A stretch of DNA of 7,080 nucleotides. Origin: IMCC26207 sp037141255 (GTDB lineage Bacteria > Actinomycetota > Acidimicrobiia > Acidimicrobiales > Microtrichaceae). Below the pieces are notes generated by a model. That model did not search any database and was not told the DNA's origin. It saw nothing but the letters and a program-made list of their open reading frames with translations. Within the stretch, counting starts at the first letter, position 1. Each line of letters starts with the position of its first letter. Positions 1-5,178 of this stretch are shown piece after piece. Location of the stretch: assembly GCA_037141255.1 (NCBI GenBank), contig JBAXCX010000137.1, positions 1-7,080 on the forward strand, in the 5' to 3' direction. A program made the position numbers and the translations under genes.

Positions 1-260
1 CCAATGACTGCAGCGCCAAGATGTGCTGAAACTACTGCCAGGCGGCCCGGAGGCGGTAGGCGACGCCTTGCCGTGAGTTGCGGCACGAGACGACGAGTAT
101 TGGCCCTGAGCAGCACAATCCCAGCAGTCCAAGTGAGTTCAGTACGGTCAATGACCCAAGGGCCGTTGTCTGAGAACGAGTACTTTGCTACATCGGGAGA
201 GATCGCGTTGTCGGACTCGGGTGTTCGTTCGGGTTGATCAGGAAGAGAAAGGCTTACCAT
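1..260 (-). CDS. Partial protein of unknown function, N-terminus only, downstream of cysQ
   Basis: A minus-strand frame opens with ATG at 260 and stays open to the left edge, so only the first 86 or so residues are visible and the 3' end is missing. The protein begins MVSLSLPDQPERTPESDN, with a polar acidic N-terminus. It continues through GPWVIDRTELTWTAGIVLLR into an arginine/proline-rich stretch, then a more hydrophobic stretch near GRLAVVSAHLGAAVIG. I do not recognise the family. The ATG lies 4 bases past the cysQ stop, and AGGAG overlapping that stop is a possible ribosome site, although only one base separates it from the ATG. This layout suggests translational coupling to cysQ and a shared transcript. 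The codons look ordinary for the window. A competing plus-strand frame (4-237) is very arginine-rich and looks like a shadow. Coding status is likely; function is unknown. Confidence 0.55.
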   Translation of the reverse strand, partial: MVSLSLPDQPERTPESDNAISPDVAKYSFSDNGPWVIDRTELTWTAGIVLLRANTRRLVPQLTARRRLPPPGRLAVVSAHLGAAVI

Positions 261-264
261 TCTC

Positions 265-1017
265 CTAGTTCACCACGGCAAGCACATGTTCTGTATTCGC
301 GGGTCGACAAATGAGTAGATCAGGAAGGTACGGGTCTGCACAGTTGTAGATAAGGGGCGACCCATCTAGGCGGGTGCATGACAACCCCGCTGCAGTGGCA
401 ACCGCGACGGGCGCACAGGAATCCCACTCAAACTGCCCACCAGAATGAGGGTAAATATCGGCCTCGCCCCGCAAAATCGCCATAGCTTTAGCTCCGGCAG
501 ATCCCATCTCGACAAGATCCGCATTGAGGGCCTCGGCAATTTTCAGCGCCTCTTCCGGCGGCCGTGACCGACTCACAATGACTCGCAGAGGATTCCCGGG
601 TGCAGGAAGTGCCGGAGGGTTATCTGTGGAGAACACGATGCCCAAGCCGGGCAATGAAACGGCCCCGGCAGTAGGTACACCACCTTCAACAAGTGCCACA
701 TGAACTGCCCAGTCCGAGCGACCCTCGCCAAATTCTCGGGTTCCGTCGAGCGGGTCGATCACCCAGACGCGGTCGGCGGTCAGGCGAGCGGGGTCGAGTC
801 GGTCCGCCTCGGATGACTCCTCAGACAGCACCGAGTCCGCTGGCCTTCTACTGCTCAACTGCTGCATCAGAAACTCGTGCGCACGCTGATCACCCCGATC
901 CTTTATCTCGGATTGGGCAGCCTGTTGCTGCTGAAGTTCCTGACGGACCTGCAGCAGAAGTTCCCCAGCCGATTGAGCAAGTTCGGCTGCGAGTAGGTGA
1001 TCATCAAGGTTGGCCAT
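265..1017 (-). CDS. cysQ: CysQ-type 3'(2'),5'-bisphosphate nucleotidase (inositol monophosphatase superfamily)
   Basis: This 250-residue protein belongs to the Mg-dependent, Li-sensitive inositol monophosphatase-like phosphatases. Visible family marks are the acidic metal-site pair after LSEE (Glu66-Glu67), the DPLDGT motif at 88-93 that binds metal and phosphate, and the C-terminal WD motif at 198-199 within GGQFEWDSCAPVA. The stretch VWVIDPLDGTREF and the later LDGSPLIYN resemble my memory of mycobacterial CysQ. CysQ hydrolyses PAP to AMP and phosphate, removing the inhibitory by-product left when PAPS donates sulfate or is reduced; some members also act on PAPS or inositol phosphates. The divergent cysDNC operon next door makes PAPS, so this role fits well. 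Length is normal for the family. The ATG at 1017 sits exactly where a leaderless transcript would begin. Residues 28-35 are glutamine-rich (QQQQAAQ), an unremarkable helix region. Confidence 0.93.
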   Translation of the reverse strand: MANLDDHLLAAELAQSAGELLLQVRQELQQQQAAQSEIKDRGDQRAHEFLMQQLSSRRPADSVLSEESSEADRLDPARLTADRVWVIDPLDGTREFGEGRSDWAVHVALVEGGVPTAGAVSLPGLGIVFSTDNPPALPAPGNPLRVIVSRSRPPEEALKIAEALNADLVEMGSAGAKAMAILRGEADIYPHSGGQFEWDSCAPVAVATAAGLSCTRLDGSPLIYNCADPYLPDLLICRPANTEHVLAVVN

Positions 1018-1023
1018 GCCCTG

Positions 1024-1054
1024 AATCTACGGCAATCGCCCCTAGAAATTTGAA
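1024..1054 (-). promoter_or_regulatory. Candidate leaderless promoter of cysQ
   Basis: On the minus strand TAGATT (1029-1024) matches the actinobacterial TANNNT -10 pattern. It is followed by exactly six bases and then the ATG of cysQ, so transcription starting at the usual distance would begin on the A of the start codon. No Shine-Dalgarno sequence lies in this spacer. A weak -35-like TTCAAA (1054-1049) stands 19 bases upstream of the -10. Leaderless genes are common in actinobacteria. The placement is suggestive but rests on short motifs. Confidence 0.45.
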
Positions 1055-1087
1055 TGAACCAGAGTGGAATGAGCCGTCGAGAGTGGG

Positions 1088-1111
1088 TTGCGACGAATCA
1101 ATCGCTATATT
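1088..1111 (+). promoter_or_regulatory. Candidate cysD promoter -10 with overlapping imperfect palindrome
   Basis: TATATT at 1106-1111 is a good TANNNT -10 candidate about 95 bases before the chosen cysD start; no convincing -35 stands at 16-18 bases. Directly overlapping it is an imperfect inverted repeat at 1088-1107 with arms GCGA (1090-1093) and TCGC (1102-1105) plus an outer T/A pair, 6 of 10 positions pairing. A repressor binding there would cover the -10. This is weak evidence. The remaining gap (1018-1205) shows no riboswitch I can recognise. Confidence 0.25.
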
Positions 1112-1205
1112 TCACATGCAGTGTTGTGGGGTGGTCGTCGCAGAGCTTGCCAAGGCATGTGGAGCCAACCTCGCATTTATCCCACTTTTTTGGAACGGTT
1201 GTGTA

Positions 1206-2111
1206 GTGAATTACGAACTCTCACATCTCAAGACGCTTGAATCGGAGTCGATTCACATCATCAGGGAGGTCGCAGCAGAGTTTGAGCGGCCTGTCTTGTT
1301 GTTTTCGGGTGGCAAGGATTCCATTGTGATGCTGCGACTCGCCGAGAAAGCGTTCTGGCCTTCCAAGATTCCGTTTCCGGTCATGCATGTTGATACTGGC
1401 CATAACTTTGAAGAGGTCTACGAGTATCGAGATAGGCGAGTCGCGGAACTGGGAGTAAAACTCGTCCTCGCTTCGGTGCAGGACTCAATTGATAGTGGCA
1501 AACAGGTCGAACAGAAGGGGCCCCGAGCAAGCCGGAACCAGTTGCAGACGATGACGCTGCTCGATGCCCTCGAGGAGCACGGATTCGACGCAGCCTTCGG
1601 TGGTGCTCGGCGGGACGAGGAGAAGGCCCGATCAAAGGAGCGGGTCTACTCCTTCCGAGATGAATTTGGGCAGTGGGATCCCAAGAATCAGCGGCCAGAG
1701 CTGTGGAGTCTCTACAACGGCCGGCATCTTCGAGGTGAACACATTCGCATCTTTCCGCTCAGCAACTGGACCGAACTCGATATCTGGCAATACATCGCCG
1801 AGGACGGAATCGAGGTTCCAAATATCTATTACGCCCATGAGCGTGAGGTGTTCGAGCGTGACGGCATGCTGCTGGCCGTGACTGAGTTTGTAACCGTGAT
1901 GGATGGTGAGCATCCCGAGACTCGAACGGTGCGCTTTCGCACAGTGGGTGATGCCTCGTGTACGGGCGCTGTTGAGTCGGAGGCCCGCACCACGCAGCAA
2001 GTGATTGATGAAGTTTCAGCCACGAGAGTGACGGAGCGAGGCGCAACCCGAGCCGATGACCGTGCGTCTGAAGCCGCAATGGAAGATCGCAAGCGGCAGG
2101 GGTATTTCTGA
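1206..2111 (+). CDS. cysD: Sulfate adenylyltransferase subunit 2 (ATP sulfurylase small subunit)
   Basis: CysD is the PP-loop catalytic subunit that, with the GTPase CysN, adenylylates sulfate to APS in the cytoplasm. The 301-residue product follows Escherichia coli CysD almost end to end. Visible marks are the PP-loop SGGKDS at 34-39, HVDTG at 61-65, GGARRDEEK at 132-140, the block WDPKNQRPELW at 157-167, FPLSNWTE at 183-190 and the C-terminal KRQGYF. I chose GTG at 1206 because it gives the family's length and aligns YELSHLKTLESESIHIIRE with the known N-terminus; GGAA at 1192-1195 is a modest ribosome site. The frame is open much further upstream, to 693, including an ATG at 1116, but that part lies largely antisense to cysQ and has no CysD homology. 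The gene overlaps cysN by one base (TGATG). The middle region around 89-112 is the least conserved. Confidence 0.95.
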   Translation: MNYELSHLKTLESESIHIIREVAAEFERPVLLFSGGKDSIVMLRLAEKAFWPSKIPFPVMHVDTGHNFEEVYEYRDRRVAELGVKLVLASVQDSIDSGKQVEQKGPRASRNQLQTMTLLDALEEHGFDAAFGGARRDEEKARSKERVYSFRDEFGQWDPKNQRPELWSLYNGRHLRGEHIRIFPLSNWTELDIWQYIAEDGIEVPNIYYAHEREVFERDGMLLAVTEFVTVMDGEHPETRTVRFRTVGDASCTGAVESEARTTQQVIDEVSATRVTERGATRADDRASEAAMEDRKRQGYF

Positions 2112-3367
2112 TGAGTGAGTTACTGCGCTTTGCAACAGCTGGTTCAGTGGACGACGGGAAGTCGACCCTGATCGGTCGCCTGCTCTTTGATTCGAAGTCA
2201 ATCTTCGAAGACCAGATGGCATCGGTCGCTGATGCCAGCGAGCGAATGGGCTTTGAAGGACCAAATCTGGCCCTCCTCACTGATGGCTTGAGGGCTGAGC
2301 GCGAACAGGGCATCACCATCGACGTTGCGTACCGCTACTTCGCAACTCCAAAGCGAAAGTTCATCATCGCTGATACCCCCGGGCATGTTCAATACACGCG
2401 CAATATGGTGACGGGTGCCTCAACCGCAGACCTTGCAATCGTGCTCATTGACGCTCGTAAAGGTGTCCTCGAGCAATCGCGTCGGCACGCCTTTATTGCC
2501 TCCTTGCTCCGCATTCCTCACTTAGTGATTGCGGTGAACAAGATGGATCTTGTGGACTATTCCGAGAGTCGGTTCAACGAGATCGTCGACGAGTTTGGAT
2601 CATTTGCCGCCAAGCTTGAAATCTTGGACCTGACCTTTATCCCGATGTCTGCCCTCAACGGCGACAACGTGGTTGCCCGTTCAAGTCACATGCCCTGGTT
2701 TGAAGGAACCTCGCTGCTACATCATCTTGAGAGGGTTCACATTGCATCTGATCGCAACTTGATTGACGCGCGATTCCCCGTGCAGTGCGTGCTGCGTCCG
2801 CAAACTGACGAGTTCCACGATTATCGGGGCTACGCGGGAAGGGTTGCCTCGGGCGTGTTTCGCTCGGGTGACGAAGTCATGGTTTTGCCATCCGGGTTTA
2901 CGACCAAGATCAAACAAATCGAGACCTTTGATGGGGAAGTAGACGGCGCCTTCGCCCCAATGTCGGTCACCATGCTGTTGGAAGATGAGATTGACATCTC
3001 TCGCGGCGACATGATCTGTCGCCCGCAGAACCAGCCCACCTCGGCACAAGACATTGATGCAATGGTGTGCTGGCTAGCTGACGCCACGGTGCTGTCACCT
3101 GGATCCAAGCTCGCCATCAAGCACACCACCCGAACTGCTCGGGCGATTGTGAAAGACGTGAAGTATCGGTTAGATATCAACACCCTGCACCGTGACGAAT
3201 CTGCTGCGACGCTGCAACTGAACGAGATGGGGCGTGTCTCTCTTCGAACCACCCTGCCGTTGTTCTTCGACGAGTATCGGCGAAGTCGAGAGACTGGATC
3301 ATTTATTTTGATTGATGAAGCGACCAACGCCACGGTGGGCGCGGGGATGATTCTTGGTGAGACATGA
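2111..3367 (+). CDS. cysN: Sulfate adenylyltransferase subunit 1 (ATP sulfurylase GTPase subunit)
   Basis: CysN is an EF-Tu-like GTPase whose GTP hydrolysis drives APS formation by CysD. The 418-residue protein shows G1 GSVDDGKS at 11-18, G2 within EQGITID near 65-71, G3 DTPGH at 88-92, G4 NKMD at 143-146 and G5 SAL at 180-182. Beta-barrel domains follow, roughly residues 210-415. The protein ends at the normal point for a stand-alone CysN: there is no fused APS kinase domain, unlike the CysNC fusion known from mycobacteria, and the kinase is instead the next gene. The start ATG overlaps the cysD stop by one base, with AGGGG at 2098-2102 as a well-placed ribosome site inside cysD. It overlaps cysC by four bases (ATGA), so translation of the three genes is probably coupled. 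Confidence 0.96.
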   Translation: MSELLRFATAGSVDDGKSTLIGRLLFDSKSIFEDQMASVADASERMGFEGPNLALLTDGLRAEREQGITIDVAYRYFATPKRKFIIADTPGHVQYTRNMVTGASTADLAIVLIDARKGVLEQSRRHAFIASLLRIPHLVIAVNKMDLVDYSESRFNEIVDEFGSFAAKLEILDLTFIPMSALNGDNVVARSSHMPWFEGTSLLHHLERVHIASDRNLIDARFPVQCVLRPQTDEFHDYRGYAGRVASGVFRSGDEVMVLPSGFTTKIKQIETFDGEVDGAFAPMSVTMLLEDEIDISRGDMICRPQNQPTSAQDIDAMVCWLADATVLSPGSKLAIKHTTRTARAIVKDVKYRLDINTLHRDESAATLQLNEMGRVSLRTTLPLFFDEYRRSRETGSFILIDEATNATVGAGMILGET

Positions 3368-3963
3368 CTGCAGCCGAGGATGCTGAGCGCATAGTGGTAT
3401 GGCAGCCTGGCGCAGTTGAGCGTCCCGCAAGATCAGAGATCACCGGTGGGTCAGGGTTGGTGGTGTGGTTCACCGGGTTCTCGGGATCTGGAAAATCAAC
3501 CGTTGCAGTTGAACTTGAGCGACTCCTCGTGGGAGCGGGGCGTGCGGCCTACTTGCTCGACGGCGACAACCTTCGGCAGGGACTGAATGCAGACTTAGGG
3601 TTTAGTGCTGCGGACCGTGACGAGAATGTTCGACGAGTCGGAGAGGTTGCAGCGCTCTTCGCAGACGCTGGCCTGGTTGCGCTCGTTCCGCTGGTCTCGC
3701 CGTATCGAGCAGCGAGAGACTCTGTGCGGGAACGCGTGAATTCGGCGGGACTTCGATTCATTGAGGTTCATATGGCCACCTCGCTAGCGGATTGTGAGCA
3801 GCGAGACCCGAAGGGCCTCTACGCGAAAGCTCGAGCCGGAACTCTGAAGGGTCTTACTGGGGTAGATGATCCCTATGAGCCACCGGATTCACCCGAGCTC
3901 GCACTGTTGCCTAGTGATGGCGACGCTACGAGGCAAGCTGCCCTTGTGCTTGCTGCGCTCTAA
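3364..3963 (+). CDS. cysC: Adenylylsulfate (APS) kinase
   Basis: CysC phosphorylates APS at the 3' position with ATP to give PAPS, the activated sulfate used for sulfation or, in some bacteria, reduction. The 199-residue protein has the Walker A loop GFSGSGKST at 38-46, DGDNLR at 66-71, the APS-binding run from LGFSAADR through ENVRRVGE at 78-94, the SPYR motif at 112-115 and DPKGLYAKARAG at 148-159. It closes with the typical GVDDPYEPP lid segment near 166-174. The N-terminal 30 residues, with VVWQPGAVER, match the lead-in of enterobacterial CysC, so the ATG at 3364 is well supported; GGTGAG just upstream can serve as the ribosome site. It is the last gene of the operon and converges on the glycosylase gene 71 bases away. 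I see no convincing terminator in that 71-base gap. Confidence 0.95.
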   Translation: MTAAEDAERIVVWQPGAVERPARSEITGGSGLVVWFTGFSGSGKSTVAVELERLLVGAGRAAYLLDGDNLRQGLNADLGFSAADRDENVRRVGEVAALFADAGLVALVPLVSPYRAARDSVRERVNSAGLRFIEVHMATSLADCEQRDPKGLYAKARAGTLKGLTGVDDPYEPPDSPELALLPSDGDATRQAALVLAAL

Positions 3964-4034
3964 CTGCTTGCTCATGGCCCCGAGGCCGGCGCTGCTCAGC
4001 TTTGAGATGGCGAAGTCAGGTGGTGGCGAGTTGC

Positions 4035-4667
4035 TTACGATTTCGTATCGGTTTCTCGCCAGCACCACCAAGCAAGAATTGAGCGATACGGGGCAAAGGG
4101 CTCGCCGAGGCAGTCAAGTTCGCGAATGGTGGGCATCTCGGCCAGTTTAAATGCCCTGGTGAATCCGGCCCTCACTCCGTAGTCGGCCGATGGCCAGATA
4201 TCGATCCGTCGTAGATCGAACATGAGGAACATCTGAGCGGTCCACGGGCCGATCCCTTTGACAGCGGTGAGTTGATTGATCACGGCTTGGTCTTTGAGTC
4301 GGGCGATTCGGTCGAATTGAATCCCGCCCTCGGCGGTGGTCAGGGCGAGGTCAAGGATCGCTGCCACCTTTGCACTGGATAAGCCGCAGGCTCGAAGCCT
4401 TTGTGGACCGATCTCAAGAACGGCAGCAGGAGTAAATGCGGGGCCGACCGCAACTTGTACCCGACCCCAGATTGCGGCTGCAGCCTTGCCAGCAAGCTGT
4501 TGATGAGCGATTGCTGAACCAAGTGTCTCAAATCGGTCAGCAGCCGGTGGCTTTGCACCCAATCTTGGCGGTCCATGTTGGTCCAATAGGCGTGCGGGAA
4601 CTGGGTGGCTTTTCGCTAAAGCTTGTGCGCCCACGTCCCATGCTTCGCGAGTTGTCTGGCTTGCCAT
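4035..4667 (-). CDS. Short AlkA/Mag-type DNA-3-methyladenine glycosylase (HhH-GPD superfamily)
   Basis: This 210-residue protein carries the helix-hairpin-helix GPD glycosylase fold that flips and excises alkylated bases in base-excision repair. Visible marks are AIAHQQLAGKAA at 52-63, CGLSSAKV at 94-101 where the family has a conserved turn, the hairpin LTAVKGIGPWTAQMFLMF at 133-150, and PSADYGVR at 159-166, where Asp162 occupies the position of the catalytic aspartate of AlkA and Mag1. The protein is compact, like yeast Mag1-type enzymes, and lacks the N-terminal domain of E. coli AlkA. The tail after the catalytic helix contains PYRSILAWWCWRETDTKS, typical of the family's end. There are no Cys ligands for an iron-sulfur cluster, which argues against an endonuclease III or MutY type. 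It is the last gene of the minus-strand run and converges on cysC. Substrate range cannot be read from sequence. Confidence 0.87.
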   Translation of the reverse strand: MASQTTREAWDVGAQALAKSHPVPARLLDQHGPPRLGAKPPAADRFETLGSAIAHQQLAGKAAAAIWGRVQVAVGPAFTPAAVLEIGPQRLRACGLSSAKVAAILDLALTTAEGGIQFDRIARLKDQAVINQLTAVKGIGPWTAQMFLMFDLRRIDIWPSADYGVRAGFTRAFKLAEMPTIRELDCLGEPFAPYRSILAWWCWRETDTKS

Positions 4668-4675
4668 CGGGCCAG

Positions 4676-4681
4676 TCTCCC
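4676..4681 (-). promoter_or_regulatory. Ribosome binding site fixing the glycosylase start
   Basis: GGGAGA on the minus strand lies eight bases before the ATG at 4667. It is a good Shine-Dalgarno match at good spacing and supports that start. The 57 bases between the upstream gene's stop (4725) and this ATG hold no obvious terminator, so co-transcription with the small cysteine/histidine protein gene is plausible. Confidence 0.6.
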
Positions 4682-4724
4682 AGATCCCGGAAATGATGGT
4701 CAGCAGCGCCGACCCTCGGCCGCG

Positions 4725-5039
4725 TTAGGCGCTCTGCATGAGCGGGTTATTCTTTGCAGCTACCCGTCTGGCCTTCACCACTGGGGTGGTGTCCGCAGGG
4801 CCGTGCGGTTCACCAGCTTCGCAGTAGCAGGCGGTGTGGTAGTGCTCAACGCGATTCCAGCTTGAGCCTTCGTACACGTTGCAGATGATCTGCTTCGGTC
4901 GGATCTTGGCCTGAAATTTGATGCGCTCCTCGCAGAGGCTGCATTCAACAATGCTTCCTGGCTCGATGTCGCGCTGCACGGCACGACTGCGAGTAGAGCA
5001 TTGGGTGGGGGTGGGAGTGGCTGCGGTGGTCGTGCTCAT
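4725..5039 (-). CDS. Small putative zinc-binding protein of unknown function (CxxC...HxxC)
   Basis: From the ATG at 5039 this is a 104-residue protein. The first 30 residues are Thr/Pro/Arg-rich and probably disordered. The core, about residues 31-82, has Cys33-X2-Cys36 followed 31 residues later by His68-X2-Cys71, a pattern expected of a single structural zinc site of treble-clef or PARP-finger type. His66, Cys53 and Cys73 lie close by. Core phrases include IKFQAKIRPKQIICNVYEG and WNRVEHYH, then EAGEPHGPA; I believe similar proteins are widespread in actinobacteria as hypothetical proteins, but I cannot check. The tail is basic (VKARRVAAKNN). It has no signal peptide or membrane segment, so it should be cytoplasmic. 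A longer version from TTG at 5102 would add 21 residues without family character; a promoter-like pair upstream of 5062 favours the ATG. It sits between ettA and the glycosylase, all on one strand. A role in RNA or DNA binding is only a guess. Confidence 0.75.
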   Translation of the reverse strand: MSTTTAATPTPTQCSTRSRAVQRDIEPGSIVECSLCEERIKFQAKIRPKQIICNVYEGSSWNRVEHYHTACYCEAGEPHGPADTTPVVKARRVAAKNNPLMQSA

Positions 5040-5061
5040 GCCCGTATGTATCGGCGCCTGA

Positions 5062-5091
5062 AGGCTACGACCTGAATTTTTGGCCTGTGAA
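5062..5091 (-). promoter_or_regulatory. Candidate promoter of the small zinc-site protein
   Basis: On the minus strand TTCACA (5091-5086) matches five of six bases of the TTGACA -35 box. After an 18-base spacer, TAGCCT (5067-5062) fits TANNNT. A start about seven bases further on would give a leader of roughly 15 bases before the ATG at 5039, and it would exclude the TTG at 5102. The leader has no clear Shine-Dalgarno sequence. The match is suggestive only. Confidence 0.35.
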
Positions 5092-5124
5092 TTGTTCCAC
5101 AATGAGTTCCCACCGCACCAGGCT

Positions 5125-5170
5125 TCTGTCTTGCGCCTGACCCCCTATAAGGGGTCAGGCGCATAACAGA
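5125..5170 (-). terminator. Long hairpin after ettA, probable terminator without a U-tract
   Basis: A perfect 13-base inverted repeat occupies 5132-5144 and 5151-5163 around a six-base loop (5145-5150). Beyond a 2x2 internal mismatch the pairing resumes for five more bases (5125-5129 with 5166-5170), giving an 18-pair stem in all. It begins 9 bases past the ettA stop codon, the right place to end the ettA transcript. Neither strand has a run of T after the stem, so it is not a classical intrinsic terminator. It could be a U-less terminator of the kind proposed for actinobacteria, an mRNA-stabilising 3' structure, or a partial read-through element controlling the two genes beyond. Confidence 0.6.
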
Positions 5171-5178
5171 GCGGGGCT

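Noticed and set aside
4..237. Plus-strand 77-residue frame at the left edge
   Set aside because: It is arginine-rich with no recognisable motif and lies opposite the more protein-like minus-strand frame coupled to cysQ.
693..1205. Upstream extension of the cysD frame, which would make a 472-residue protein
   Set aside because: It runs antisense through cysQ, is low-complexity and Pro/Arg-rich, and has no CysD similarity. The family N-terminus begins at GTG 1206.
1018..1205. Riboswitch in the cysQ-cysD gap
   Set aside because: I could not recognise conserved elements of SAM or other sulfur-related riboswitches, and no strong hairpin and terminator pair is present.
1759..2319. Minus-strand 186-residue open frame
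   Set aside because: It overlaps the well-supported cysD and cysN genes in antisense, with Ser/Arg/Pro-rich composition typical of shadow frames.
2830..3333. Minus-strand 167-residue open frame inside cysN
   Set aside because: It is antisense to a conserved gene and serine-rich, with no domain features.
3964..4034. Possible terminator between the convergent cysC and glycosylase genes
   Set aside because: Only four-base GC stems such as GGCC/GGCC can be found and there is no T-run.
5040..5102. N-terminal extension of the small zinc-site protein from TTG 5102
   Set aside because: TTG is a rare start, the added residues lack character, and a promoter-like pair lies within this stretch. It is not fully excluded because GGGA precedes the TTG.
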